A DNA stretch of 64,000 nt from Methylocaldum marinum (GTDB lineage Bacteria; Pseudomonadota; Gammaproteobacteria; Methylococcales; Methylococcaceae). The position numbers and the translations under genes are program-made. The notes below the pieces were generated by a model. That model made no database searches. It saw nothing but the letters and a program-made list of their open reading frames with translations, and was not told the DNA's origin. Where the stretch lies: the NCBI RefSeq assembly GCF_003584645.1, contig NZ_AP017928.1, positions 1,638,981 through 1,702,980 of the forward strand. The letters are read 5' to 3'. Shown in pieces: positions 28,624 through 39,826 of this stretch (position 1 is its first letter; each line of letters opens with the position of its first letter).

Positions 28624-29048
28624 CAAATGTGCGGCGAGCAGCGCGAGCACGAGCCTGTCCCGAATAGGGTCGAAGTCGTGCCCGTTGCGAAAGAGCGGGG
28701 CGTCTATTCCGAGTCCACGATGGGCGTGCGCTCGGATTCGGGAAGCAGTTTGGGGGAGTTCCAGTCACGAATTAATTGATTTTTCTCAAAACTAAATTCT
28801 CAAATATGTGTCATTAATATCAATTCGTTCTGAATCAGCCGGACGGCTGAAGCCCAAAGCACGCCTGGCGTACGCCGAGAACATATAAGCCTTGCGATTG
28901 TACATGGCGTCTTGGTTATGTATATTTACCTATTCCTTAAGCTTATTCGGAGGCGAGAGGAAGAAGGCGGTAAACTCTGAGCCTTTTGTTGCCGGCTCGC
29001 ATCAACAAAATACAAAAATCCGATAATCCACCAAGTGAGGGAAGAGAT
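28624..29048. other. Gene-free stretch upstream of the copper-protein operon
   Basis: 425 bases with no gene. An AT-rich part at about 28780-28830 is a reasonable place for a promoter of the copper-protein genes, but I cannot name a specific -35/-10 or copper-regulator site. The ribosome site GAGGGAAGAG is just before 29049. Confidence 0.4.
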
Positions 29049-29633
29049 ATGCGTAAACTCATTTCGTTAAAAGAGTGCTTGCTTGCCCTAGGCGTGCTCG
29101 TTTTTTCCGTTATCCCGGTATCGACCTGGGCCCACGGCGGCGCCTCGGGCGTCGACTTGGATGCTTGCCGTATTCCGGTCGGTCCGCACTGGGTACATTT
29201 CACCGCTTACCAGCCGCAACTGACCGGAACGACCGAATACTGCAATTCGATTCCTGAACTTGGCTCTGCCACCTTGGTGTTCGACTACGAAGGAAAGGCC
29301 CTGCGGAATATGACGGTCGAGTTCGAAGTTACCAAGGAACCCCAAGGGACCCGCCTGTTCTATAAGGAGCCCTCAAACTATCCGACAGGAACGGTAAATA
29401 CCACGATCAACTTCACCGAACCCGGCGATTACTTGGCCCACGTAACTCTGGTTAATGAAGGTCAAAAAGTGGACGCACACGTCCCTTTTAGTGTGGGCAC
29501 GGCATCCGGCGCACTTTCGACCAGCACCTACCTGGTCATCGCAGTCATTCTGATCGCGGTCGGCTACATTTTATACCTCTCCAATGCGTCGTTTAAGGGC
29601 GCTGTAGACCGGATGATGAAGAAATCCTCTTAG
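29049..29633 (+). CDS. Membrane-anchored periplasmic protein, AmoD/PmoD-like
   Basis: 194 residues: signal peptide to about residue 28 (VIPVSTWA-HGG), a periplasmic beta-rich domain with conserved-looking C40, H47, H50 and C65 (DACRIPVGPHWVHFTAYQP, TTEYC), and one C-terminal helix (about 158-176) with a short basic tail. The layout and the HFTAYQP/YC text recall the AmoD/PmoD copper-protein class of methane and ammonia oxidisers, but I hold back the name because I cannot align it. It begins a three-gene set whose other members are clear copper proteins. Confidence 0.6.
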   Translation: MRKLISLKECLLALGVLVFSVIPVSTWAHGGASGVDLDACRIPVGPHWVHFTAYQPQLTGTTEYCNSIPELGSATLVFDYEGKALRNMTVEFEVTKEPQGTRLFYKEPSNYPTGTVNTTINFTEPGDYLAHVTLVNEGQKVDAHVPFSVGTASGALSTSTYLVIAVILIAVGYILYLSNASFKGAVDRMMKKSS

Positions 29634-29721
29634 GAACTTTCAGGTCGAATCTCATGACTAAGCGCCAAACCTCGTAAGCCTTAGTCACGTCTTCGAATCT
29701 TCGTTCCCAGCGGTACTCAAA

Positions 29722-31470
29722 ATGCAGACACGTTGCCTCGTATTCTTGTTTGGTTCAGCCCTGTTAGGTTTATCCACCGGCGCCGGCGCCGTTACTTCTC
29801 CGCCGCCCAGTTCCAAAGTTCCGATGGGCGAAGCGGAACCTTTCTGTGACGACAGAGCTCCCAGCGATTGGCGCAAGGCGCAGGTCCTCGAAGGCGTAAC
29901 CATTCAAGAATCGAGGGTCTGCAACCCCGACAACCCCGCCGATATCGCGGCTTTCGTCAAGGGGACCAACAACATCTCCATGCAGACGATCATGGATACG
30001 TCCAACCTGGCGGCGGACGCGATTACCAAGACGAACGACATGGATGGCGACGGAGACCCCGACCATATCATCATCAAACTCGAAATCATCGAGCTGAATG
30101 GACGCTCGCCGGATTTTGCAGGCGTAGTTCCAACTTTCGACATCGCACCGGGAATCCAGCCCAGCTTCTGGGTCTTCGCTCCGAAAAGCCGCGATATGTC
30201 GACGCGGAGCTTCGCCAGCGTAGAAGCCAATCCGCTCATTCGCATGCCGTCCCCTACGATACGTATCGAACAGGGCGATGTGGTCTGGCTGGTAGTCGAA
30301 AACACCCACTACTTCCCGCACTCGATACATCTTCACGGCGTCGACCATCCCTTCATGGATCACGGCGGCGAAGGCAACGACGGTGTGGGCCAGACGAGTC
30401 AAATGGACATCATGCCGGGTGAAAGCAAGACTTACGTGATTCGCCCGCGCCAGCCCGGCACCATGTATTACCACTGCCACGTGCAGCCTCATACGCACAT
30501 TCCGATGGGGCTCGCGGGCATGATTGTCGTAGAAGAAAACAAGCCCAACAACTGGGTGCAGACTTTCAACGTGGGCAACGGCCAAGTCCGTCATCCTTCC
30601 GTTGCCGTGTCGGAAAAATTCGATCAGGAATATGATTTGCACTATCAGTCAGTCGACAAGGAAATGCATGCGCTCCCGCAATTGGCCAATGACCCCCGTC
30701 TGATTGCAAGAGCAATGAATCAGGAGTACGACATCACGGACGCGACCGAGGATTATTTCTTGCTGAACGGGCGTTCCTTCCCGTACACCCTTCGTGAATC
30801 CCTCATCACGGTGGATCCCGATCAGAAGATCAAGCTGCGTATTCTCAACGGTCATACCGAAACGCTCGCGCTCCACACTCACGGCCACAAAGCGACGGAA
30901 ACCCACTATGACGGGGTCGAGCAGAACCCCAGCGCCCAGGTGACTCGAGACGTCTATATGATGGCGCCTGCCCAGCGCCTCGATTTGTCCATAAGCACGA
31001 AGGATGACGGCCTGCACAGCTTCGGGTCAGGCATCTGGATGTTTCACGACCATGTTGAAAAAGCGTTCACCACCGACGGTATGGGCGAAGGCGGCAGTAT
31101 CAGCCTGATCGTATACAAGTCGTATCTGGACGAAAAAGGCACGCCGAAAACCCACGGCATGGATCTGACGCCCTATTTCACCAAGGAATTCTGGCAAAGA
31201 AAGATTCCGGTCTGGCAGGACTGGGCCGACGACTGGGGCAGCTTGGGCGAGCCGGCCGGCATGCAAACAGCGGACGCCGCAACCGTATCCAAGGCAGTCG
31301 AGGTCAGCTCGACTTCCGCCCCGCTCTCGACTGATACCTCATCCAGTCCGCTGGGCAGTCTTTTCAACGGATTGATGTTCGGTATCGCTGGTTATCTCCT
31401 CTATATCTACCGTGACCGCGTGCGCGCTGTAATCAACCAAGTCGCATCCCAGGCCAAAGGCAAGCATTGA
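29722..31470 (+). CDS. Membrane-anchored two-domain multicopper oxidase
   Basis: 582 residues with a signal peptide and a C-terminal anchor helix (about 543-560). Four His-X-His motifs expected for a trinuclear copper centre are visible: H203/H205 (SIHLHG), H251/H253 (YYHCHV), H385/H387 (ALHTHGH) and H442/H444 (FHDH). The type 1 site is in the first domain: C252, H257 and M262 (HCHVQPHTHIPM). The last motif has no Cys, so this resembles two-domain oxidases with T1 copper in domain 1 rather than laccases. A DGDGDPDH stretch near residue 108 could bind calcium. Substrate unknown. Confidence 0.85.
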   Translation: MQTRCLVFLFGSALLGLSTGAGAVTSPPPSSKVPMGEAEPFCDDRAPSDWRKAQVLEGVTIQESRVCNPDNPADIAAFVKGTNNISMQTIMDTSNLAADAITKTNDMDGDGDPDHIIIKLEIIELNGRSPDFAGVVPTFDIAPGIQPSFWVFAPKSRDMSTRSFASVEANPLIRMPSPTIRIEQGDVVWLVVENTHYFPHSIHLHGVDHPFMDHGGEGNDGVGQTSQMDIMPGESKTYVIRPRQPGTMYYHCHVQPHTHIPMGLAGMIVVEENKPNNWVQTFNVGNGQVRHPSVAVSEKFDQEYDLHYQSVDKEMHALPQLANDPRLIARAMNQEYDITDATEDYFLLNGRSFPYTLRESLITVDPDQKIKLRILNGHTETLALHTHGHKATETHYDGVEQNPSAQVTRDVYMMAPAQRLDLSISTKDDGLHSFGSGIWMFHDHVEKAFTTDGMGEGGSISLIVYKSYLDEKGTPKTHGMDLTPYFTKEFWQRKIPVWQDWADDWGSLGEPAGMQTADAATVSKAVEVSSTSAPLSTDTSSSPLGSLFNGLMFGIAGYLLYIYRDRVRAVINQVASQAKGKH

Positions 31471-31484
31471 GGCAGTCCAACGTC

Positions 31485-32354
31485 ATGTCTAAGTTTACTC
31501 ATCTCATCATATTCAGCGCTCTGCTGACCGCATTGCCCGCTTACGCGGCGAAACAAGAAGAAATCGTGGAACATAAACTGCTGATGGATCACGGCGATGG
31601 GCACCTTATGGACATGGATGGTGCCATGGTTATGGGGCAAAACAAGGACAAACTTCCCCCGGGCTGCGATAAGATCAGCGGCGACGAGGAAATCACCGTA
31701 AGAGCCGGGCACAAATATTCGAAGAAATTTCCCGGAACCATGTTCGCGTTCGATAAGCAGGAGTGGCGCGTCAAACCGTGCACGCGGCTTACCGTGCATT
31801 TCATCAACGAGGACCACATCCGCCATCAATGGATGATGCATGGACTGCCGAAATATTTGTACGACAAAGGCATGTTCCACTTGGAAGTGACCGGCCCCGC
31901 AAAAATCAGCGGCACACTGATCATGCCGAAGGAAGACAAGACTTACCTCGTGCACTGCGATATCGCCCAGCATATGGAAAAGGGAATGAAAGCGCAGCTG
32001 GTCGTAGGTAAAGGCGGCGGCACGTTTCCCAGCATTCCCGGCCTAACCGATTTCGCGATTCCGGATAATTACGGCACTGCGCAAGCATCGGTTGCCACGC
32101 CCGCACCACCGGCCATCGGACCGCAGTCGGCACAACCTTCGTCGGCTCCTCAACCATCATCCAACACCGGCACGTTTCTTATCGGCGTGATCCTCGGCTT
32201 GTTCGCAACACCTTTTCTAATAAGCAATTTCAGACAACGCTTCCAGGGAATGAGCTCTAAAGACGTTGTCCTCTATGGAGCCAATCTCGGCAAGAGCCTG
32301 TTCGATCAAGCCGTCCATCTAGTAAGCTCCCTATATCGCAGCTTGAAGAAGTAA
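31485..32354 (+). CDS. Membrane-anchored cupredoxin with Met/His-rich N-terminus
   Basis: 289 residues from ATG 31485. After a signal peptide (to about AYA-AK) comes a Met/His/Asp-rich segment (HKLLMDHGDGHLMDMDGAM, residues 30-48) that could collect copper, then a cupredoxin domain with azurin-like ligands H114 (HIRHQ), C158, H163 and M168 (HCDIAQHMEKGM). A Pro/Ala/Ser-rich linker leads to a C-terminal helix (about 227-245) and tail. It begins 15 bases after the oxidase stop and is a plausible electron-transfer or copper-delivery partner. Confidence 0.8.
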   Translation: MSKFTHLIIFSALLTALPAYAAKQEEIVEHKLLMDHGDGHLMDMDGAMVMGQNKDKLPPGCDKISGDEEITVRAGHKYSKKFPGTMFAFDKQEWRVKPCTRLTVHFINEDHIRHQWMMHGLPKYLYDKGMFHLEVTGPAKISGTLIMPKEDKTYLVHCDIAQHMEKGMKAQLVVGKGGGTFPSIPGLTDFAIPDNYGTAQASVATPAPPAIGPQSAQPSSAPQPSSNTGTFLIGVILGLFATPFLISNFRQRFQGMSSKDVVLYGANLGKSLFDQAVHLVSSLYRSLKK

Positions 32355-32368
32355 GCTGCTCACGCTTT

Positions 32369-32409
32369 CTGCGAGGCGTCTCGCGTATGCCTGCGGACTC
32401 GCCTCGCAG
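32369..32409 (+). terminator. Hairpin after the copper-protein genes
   Basis: CTGCGAGGCG and CGCCTCGCAG form a perfect 10-base stem with a 21-base loop, 15 bases after the cupredoxin stop. No T-run is present. Confidence 0.45.
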
Positions 32410-32543
32410 CGGACAAGAAGTTCGCTCTCCTTCGTCCTCTATTCATACGCAAGAATACCCACTGTAATCCGTTCCCAGACGGCGGCCGAACGCCTCGACG
32501 CAGCCGGGGAAGCGGTGTATGTCGGGATGGCGGTTGGCGCGAT

Positions 32544-32560
32544 GCCTCGTTCAACGAGGC
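32544..32560 (-). terminator. Short palindrome beyond the ferritin-like gene
   Basis: GCCTCGTT-C-AACGAGGC is a perfect 8-base-arm palindrome about 80 bases past the 3' end of the convergent ferritin-like gene. It may end that transcript. Confidence 0.35.
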
Positions 32561-32642
32561 GTCATCCAACTGACTTGCAGCCGCCTCGAGCTATCCCGGC
32601 CCTGAACAAGAAGCCGAATCCCGAGGCAGCCGCACCGCGGTG

Positions 32643-33383
32643 TTATGTCATCGATACTCCGGCGTGCGTCAATGCGGATTGTTCATGCCAGTGGCGTACC
32701 TGTCGCAGATGATCGTCCTCTTCGGCCAGCGCTGCCCGAAAATCGGCCGTCATTTCATCGAGCCCCATCTCGCCGGCCAGCCGGATCAGCATTTCCCAGC
32801 CCGCGTGGTCGACCAGTTCGGCGGTAAGAATCGCTTCCAGCGACTGATCCACCGAGGTGCGTGGATCGCTCAGGATCTGAAGAACGCCGCTTGACGCCAC
32901 TGCACTGACATCCGCACCGGGCGTCTGCGTGGTCGGATCGGCGCCCAGGGACTCCAAGGCCTTGGCGACCAGCTTGAAATGCTCGGCTTCTTCCCGCCGA
33001 AAACGTTTGAGCGTGTCAACGGAAACCTGCGCCCCGGATTCCGCAGCGGTTTCACACTTGTTGATCAGGTAGTCGTAGAGCCGTGTGCCGGTGCGCTCGA
33101 ATGCCAGGCGCTCACCCAGCTTATCGATCAGGACTTCCGGGTGTTTGCCGGTCAGTTTCTGGAGCGTCGTCTGGGCCATTCCCTTCAGCGTACCCGGTGC
33201 CGGCACCGAACCGATCGGCTCCGATTCCCGAATGTATGCGCTATCAAGCGCTGCGAGTGCCGATTCGTCGCCGGACGAACTCGGAGGCACAGCTTGTGCC
33301 GCATCGATCATGCGCTGACTGTCTGCCGGCGACATGCCGATGCCGGTACGATTCTTGGTGCTCATCTCGACTGATTTTTCCAT
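32643..33383 (-). CDS. Ferritin-like domain protein, short form
   Basis: 246 residues from ATG 33383, fixed by AAGGAG upstream. A long polar N-terminal region is followed by helices with GERLAFERTGTRLYDYL, FRREEAEHFKLVAKALE, AELVDHAGWEMLI and AEEDDHLRQVRHWHE. The E/ExxH spacing suggests a four-helix ferritin/rubrerythrin fold with a di-iron site. It follows a longer ferritin-like gene with a 31-base gap, so the two are probably made together. Role unknown. Confidence 0.72.
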   Translation of the reverse strand: MEKSVEMSTKNRTGIGMSPADSQRMIDAAQAVPPSSSGDESALAALDSAYIRESEPIGSVPAPGTLKGMAQTTLQKLTGKHPEVLIDKLGERLAFERTGTRLYDYLINKCETAAESGAQVSVDTLKRFRREEAEHFKLVAKALESLGADPTTQTPGADVSAVASSGVLQILSDPRTSVDQSLEAILTAELVDHAGWEMLIRLAGEMGLDEMTADFRAALAEEDDHLRQVRHWHEQSALTHAGVSMT

Positions 33384-33414
33384 GGTTCCACTCCTTAGTG
33401 CGGTTTCTAGCGAT

Positions 33415-34578
33415 TTAGGCAACCCTTCGATTCAGCTCGGTTCCGGGAGACCACTGGTATCCCGCAGCCACCGTTTGAGACGGCGACCCTTCCGAATTCA
33501 TATGCCGACGGTATTCCAGCGATGCCGCCTCCTCCTGGGCCTTGTCGACGAATTGGGTACCCCGGGTGCGCAAGTTCACTTCCTGATCCAGCACCTTACG
33601 GACGAATTCCCGATTGCTCCGGAACGGAATCGGCTCGGGCAGAGTGTCCGGAATGACTTCGGCCGGGTCTCGCCGCTCGTACTTTTTGAACAACTCCGAC
33701 ACGTACGCGAAGTGTCCTAGCTCATAATCCAGGAAGCGTTCCCAGATCGCCTTGATCCGCGGATTGGATTCCTGCTCCATGCAGCTGTAGTAGTTATAAG
33801 CCTCGGTTGCTTCGTGCAGCAGCCATTTCTCGAGCCAGGTCTCGGTCGGATCAATGATCGACTCGTATTGAGTAACGTGCTGCTCCTCGATCGAGGCGAT
33901 TTCCGCGTACAGCTGCCGCGCGACCGGATCAGCATACATCGGCCCGACATTGGCGTAGAAATCATGGGTCTGATATTCGGCGGCCATGATCGTCGTCGCA
34001 TGCAGCTTGCTGATCGCAGCAGCTGTGGTTCGATCATAGTGCTCGCGCAAATCGTTCTCCGGCGCTCGATGCTCGTCCACGGTGGGTCTTCCCGGAATGA
34101 TGTCCGTGTGGGACTGCAAAATATTGTTCGCGTCTTTGCCCTCTAGCCGATCCAACAGCGCCGAATAGCGGTAAAGGTGGTCGAAATCCTCAAGCAAGCC
34201 GAAGCGGTAAACCTGAGCCAAATAACCATCGGGTTCGTTCTGCGCAACGGATGCCGTAACCTCGACGGCAACCTGTTCGTAAGCGATGGTCGTCTCCAGC
34301 GGCGAGTGGTCCGAGGAAATGAGCCAATTGACGGTAGTCTGCTGATGCTGTTCCGTGCGCCTGACCTTGGCCAGCGGCACCTGCAGGTCTTTGTTCATTC
34401 GCGCGCACAAATGCTGAAAACGTAACGCCTCGGTTTCCAATCCGTTCATGAGGATGATTCTGACTCGGGTGAATGCCTCGTCATCCAGCTTGCTGATGGG
34501 CTTCTGAACGAGCTCTTTCCATGTGAACTTCTGCTTTTCAAGGGGAACTCCTCGCGAATCGAAAAGCTTTATGGCCAT
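33415..34578 (-). CDS. Large ferritin-like/rubrerythrin-like protein
   Basis: 387 residues from ATG 34578 behind a strong GGAGG. It is mostly helical, with acidic/His helices such as YRFGLLEDFDHLYRY, EIASIEEQHVTQYE, LHEATEAYNYYS and YELGHFAYVSELFKKYE, where glutamates and histidines recur in the spacing of di-iron ferritin-like domains. The length suggests two such bundles. I do not recognise a named family. It and the smaller ferritin-like gene form a two-gene unit; their job is unknown. Confidence 0.65.
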   Translation of the reverse strand: MAIKLFDSRGVPLEKQKFTWKELVQKPISKLDDEAFTRVRIILMNGLETEALRFQHLCARMNKDLQVPLAKVRRTEQHQQTTVNWLISSDHSPLETTIAYEQVAVEVTASVAQNEPDGYLAQVYRFGLLEDFDHLYRYSALLDRLEGKDANNILQSHTDIIPGRPTVDEHRAPENDLREHYDRTTAAAISKLHATTIMAAEYQTHDFYANVGPMYADPVARQLYAEIASIEEQHVTQYESIIDPTETWLEKWLLHEATEAYNYYSCMEQESNPRIKAIWERFLDYELGHFAYVSELFKKYERRDPAEVIPDTLPEPIPFRSNREFVRKVLDQEVNLRTRGTQFVDKAQEEAASLEYRRHMNSEGSPSQTVAAGYQWSPGTELNRRVA

Positions 34579-35188
34579 AACGCCTCCTGTCCAAATGTAG
34601 GTCCGTACTAAAGGAAAAAGCGTTTCGTTTTCGAAACACTCCTGACTATGACCGCCGGGAAACCAATGGATTCCTGCGAGAGTTCTACGTTCATTCACTT
34701 ATCCGGCCCGAACAATTGTTCATTTCTAGTGCATATTTCTCGTTGCCGCACCATTTCTGGTCTAGCACTTGTGCACCGTTTTCGAAGCAACTGCCCTAAA
34801 ATGAGAGGAAACAACGTGGAGGGGGAATATCAGGCTTGGTTCTTGCCTGCGACATCCCGTCCTGAAACAGAGAGAGCGTCTATGGACGACTGTCAGCTCA
34901 CGTTCGCAGCCGCAATTCCTGCATGGGATTAACAGGTACTCTTGGACAAAGCCGTCCGCCTGCCTACGCCACATCAAGGGAAATCGGCTATTCGAGATTA
35001 ATGAATGGCGGATTACCTCGGGTCTCTGTAAACTGAAAGGAGCAGGGTTCGCGCCTTATTCCATACCTCGGATACGTTAGTCGGGACGCATTCCGAAAAA
35101 AGGACGCGATTTACCCTGTCTTTTCCGCAGACATTTTGTGTGGCGGCCTGAGAACCAGGCCACTAAAGACACAAAGGGGGGATGATTT
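34579..35188. other. Gene-free stretch
   Basis: 610 bases between the ferritin-like genes and a small membrane protein. Short frames here have no recognisable content. It holds the promoter region of both divergent transcripts. Confidence 0.4.
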
Positions 35189-35566
35189 ATGAAGAAGGCC
35201 GGAGTGATCGGAGCAGGGGTGCTCGCAACGCTGTTTTGGGGCGATGTACTGCTGGACTTTCTGATTACGGCGGTCGAACTGCTGCTTGAAACGATTGAAT
35301 TGGTGGTCGAACATCTCCTAGAGGCAGTGCTGGCCCTCACGCCCTATGAAGCACAGGCGGTTACCGCCTGGCTAGGCTTTGGGATCCTGATGCTTTTTCT
35401 CCTGTTTGCGTTCAAAAAGCTGAACGGCTTTTTCCAACGCGCCAAGACGGACTTTCCGGTTTGGTGGCAAGAACAGAAAGAGCGCGTCCAGATCAGCTGG
35501 ACGAGTGTAGGCTGGCAAATCGCTCTGACCGGAATGCTATTAATGCTCCTTCTGCTTTACATCTAG
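35189..35566 (+). CDS. Small membrane protein of unknown function
   Basis: 125 residues with a good ribosome site (AAAGGGGGGATG region) before the ATG. Hydrophobic helices lie at about 4-20, 60-78 and 104-123, with an acidic amphipathic helix (AVELLLETIELVVEHLLEAVLAL) between and a Trp/Lys-rich basic loop (DFPVWWQEQKERVQ). No family recognised. It has coding-like composition and stands alone. Confidence 0.6.
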   Translation: MKKAGVIGAGVLATLFWGDVLLDFLITAVELLLETIELVVEHLLEAVLALTPYEAQAVTAWLGFGILMLFLLFAFKKLNGFFQRAKTDFPVWWQEQKERVQISWTSVGWQIALTGMLLMLLLLYI

Positions 35567-37012
<1,446 letters not shown>

Positions 37013-37090
37013 ACTCGCGCGTTTCAGGATAATCGACGTTCGACGAGCAGCAGAACGGATATCCCCGAATCGAAATTCCCCCTGGCGGCG

Positions 37091-38911
37091 TCAGGCTCCC
37101 GCTGCCCGAGTGGCTTTCTTGCGTTCATGCTCCAGGAGCAGCTTTTTCCTGAGCCGAACGGATTTCGGCGTCACTTCCACCAATTCGTCATCGTCGATGA
37201 ATTCCAGCGCCTGCTCCAGGCTGAGCTTGATCGGCGGCGTCAAAATGATGTTTTCGTCGCTGCCGGCTGCACGGATATTGGTCAACTGCTTGGCCTTGGT
37301 GGGGTTCACCACCAGATCGTTGTCGCGGGAATGTATGCCGATAATCATGCCCTCGTACACTTCCGTGCCGTGCTCGATGAACAGGCGTCCACGTTCCTGC
37401 AAATTGAACAGCGCATAGCCCAGGGCTTTTCCCTCCACCATGGAAATCATCACACCGTTGATGCGCTGGCCGATGTCGCCTTTCTTGACCGGCCCATAGT
37501 GGTCAAACACGTGGTACAGGAGACCCGTGCCCGAGGTGGCGGTCATAAACTCGGTCTGGAAGCCGATCAGGCCCCGCGACGGAATCATGTATTCCAGCCG
37601 CACTCTGCCCTGCCCGTCCGGCACCATGTTCAGCAGGTCGCCCTTGCGCTCGCCCAGTTTCTCCATCACCGCGCCCTGGTTTGCCTCCTCCACTTCGATC
37701 GTGACGAATTCATAGGGTTCGCAGGGCTCGCCGTCGACCTCCTTGATGATCACTTCGGGACGCGACACGCCGAGTTCGTAACCCTCTCGGCGCATGTTTT
37801 CGATCAGGATGGAGAGATGTAGCTCGCCGCGTCCGGAGACCTTGAATTTATCCGGATCGATGGTGTCCTCGACCCGCAGGGCGACGTTGTGCAGCAACTC
37901 CCGCTGGAGGCGTTCGCGAATCTGCCGCGACGTGACGAACTTGCCTTCCTTGCCGGCAAAAGGCGAATTGTTGACCTGAAAGGTCATGCTCACGGTGGGC
38001 TCATCCACGGTCAGCGGCGGAAGCGGCTCGATACAGTCGACGGCGCAAATGGTGTCGGAAATTTCCAGCGTATCGATTCCCGTAAAAGCGATGATATCTC
38101 CGGCGTTGGCCTCGGGCACCTCCACCCGCTCCAGCCCCTTGAACCCGAACACCTGGAGAATGCGGGCGTTACGCTGCCTGCCGTCACGGCTGACGACCAC
38201 CACCGGTGTATTGGTCTTGACGGTGCCGCGCTGGATCCGGCCTATACCGATCACGCCCACATAGGAATTGTAGTCCAGCTGGCTAATCTGCATCCGGAAT
38301 CCACCCTCCTGGTCGACCACCGGCGGATGCACTTTTTCGACGATGGTCTCGAACAAGGGGTCCATGTTGCCTTCCCGGATATCCGGGCTGTGACCGGCGT
38401 ATCCGTTAAGGGCTGATGCGTATATGACCGGAAAGTCCAACTGTTCCTCGGTCGCTCCCAAGCGGTCGAACAGGTCGAAAGTCTGGTCCAGTACCCAATG
38501 GGCGCGTGCACCGGGACGGTCGATCTTGTTGATGACCACGATGGGCTTGAGTCCCAGGGCGAAAGCCTTCTGGGTCACGAAGCGCGTCTGCGGCATGGGA
38601 CCGTCGACTGCATCCACCAGCAGCAGCACCGAATCGACCATGGACAGAACACGTTCCACTTCACCGCCGAAGTCGGCGTGCCCCGGCGTATCGACGATGT
38701 TGATGTGATAACCGTTCCAGTCGATCGCTGTATTCTTGGCGAGGATGGTAATGCCCCGTTCTTTTTCCAGGGCATTCGAGTCCATGACCCGCTCCTCCAC
38801 TTTTTCATGGGCGGCGAACGTTCCGGACTGCTGGAGCAGTTTGTCGACCAGCGTGGTCTTTCCATGGTCCACGTGGGCTATGATGGCGATATTGCGAAGT
38901 TTTTCGATCAT
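37091..38911 (-). CDS. typA: Ribosome-associated GTPase TypA/BipA
   Basis: 606-residue translational GTPase. The G1 motif is AHVDHGKTT, followed by [20 protein letters not shown] and NKIDRPGA; elongation-factor domains and the BipA C-terminal domain ([16 protein letters not shown]) follow. It binds the ribosome and supports assembly and stress growth. Full length and single-gene in context. Confidence 0.96.
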   Translation of the reverse strand: MIEKLRNIAIIAHVDHGKTTLVDKLLQQSGTFAAHEKVEERVMDSNALEKERGITILAKNTAIDWNGYHINIVDTPGHADFGGEVERVLSMVDSVLLLVDAVDGPMPQTRFVTQKAFALGLKPIVVINKIDRPGARAHWVLDQTFDLFDRLGATEEQLDFPVIYASALNGYAGHSPDIREGNMDPLFETIVEKVHPPVVDQEGGFRMQISQLDYNSYVGVIGIGRIQRGTVKTNTPVVVVSRDGRQRNARILQVFGFKGLERVEVPEANAGDIIAFTGIDTLEISDTICAVDCIEPLPPLTVDEPTVSMTFQVNNSPFAGKEGKFVTSRQIRERLQRELLHNVALRVEDTIDPDKFKVSGRGELHLSILIENMRREGYELGVSRPEVIIKEVDGEPCEPYEFVTIEVEEANQGAVMEKLGERKGDLLNMVPDGQGRVRLEYMIPSRGLIGFQTEFMTATSGTGLLYHVFDHYGPVKKGDIGQRINGVMISMVEGKALGYALFNLQERGRLFIEHGTEVYEGMIIGIHSRDNDLVVNPTKAKQLTNIRAAGSDENIILTPPIKLSLEQALEFIDDDELVEVTPKSVRLRKKLLLEHERKKATRAAGA

Positions 38912-38984
38912 AAATCGGGGAATAGGTGGATGAAGGCTGAGAGCCGGGTAAAAACCGGCTATTCTACCAGATTCGAATGCTTGC

Positions 38985-39719
38985 TCAGTCCAAGGTCGAT
39001 GCGCTGCTTTCGCTCTCGCGCGCCTGCGACCAGTAACCCCAGTCGCGTTTGCGCCAGCGCGCGGGAATCAGATCCCAATAGAGAAGCAGACACCGGAATA
39101 CGGAATGGAGCGTTTTGCGGAACAGGCCTCGCTCCAGACGCCGGTGATCCATCGCGTAGACCACCAGCTCCGGAGCGAACGCAATGCGGTAGCCGGCACG
39201 CTTGATACGCCAGACCAGTTCCGAATCTTCGTTGCAAACGAGTTCGGGATCGAATCCGCCCACGCCCGAAACGATATCGCGTCTGATCAGCAGATTCGAG
39301 CCGCTCGCCGCCGGAATCCCCATTTTGTGAGAAAACCATTGGCCATAAGCGAACCAGCGGTAGTAGCGGCAAAATCCGGTAGGCGACAGTTTCGGCCCAT
39401 AGACGCAGCCGAACTCGTCATATCTCGATAAGCCCTGAAAATACCCGGGGGCGAATACGACGTCGGCATCGGTGAACAGCACCCATTCGGTTCCCGCCAT
39501 CTCCGCGCCGACCTGGCGAGCCTCGGAAATCGTGCTTTTTAACTTCACGACTTGAGTGGACTCCGGCGACCGGTGACGGGACACGATTTCCGCCGTCTGG
39601 TCGTTCCCGGCATCCACCAGGATGAGACGGCAGCCATCGGGCAACGACGCGAGAAAATTCCCGATATTTTTCTCTTCGTTCAGCGTCGGCAGCACTACCG
39701 TGATATCACTCAATTGCAT
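38985..39719 (-). CDS. Family 2 glycosyltransferase
   Basis: 244 residues from ATG 39719, set by AAAGGAG; the open frame extends upstream without homology. GT-A fold signatures: VVLPTLNEEKNI at the start, VDAGNDQT, the metal-binding FTDADVVF and NEDSELVWRIKRAGYRI. It transfers a sugar from a nucleotide donor; acceptor and pathway are unknown and no polysaccharide cluster is adjacent. Confidence 0.85.
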   Translation of the reverse strand: MQLSDITVVLPTLNEEKNIGNFLASLPDGCRLILVDAGNDQTAEIVSRHRSPESTQVVKLKSTISEARQVGAEMAGTEWVLFTDADVVFAPGYFQGLSRYDEFGCVYGPKLSPTGFCRYYRWFAYGQWFSHKMGIPAASGSNLLIRRDIVSGVGGFDPELVCNEDSELVWRIKRAGYRIAFAPELVVYAMDHRRLERGLFRKTLHSVFRCLLLYWDLIPARWRKRDWGYWSQARESESSASTLD

Positions 39720-39826
39720 GGAAACTCCTTTAATCCGTTCCGTAGTTCTTGCGAAGCACAAGACGAGTATGAGTAACATCGCCATATTGCAAAACGAAGA
39801 ATTTCGCCGGTTTGACCGGACCTGCG

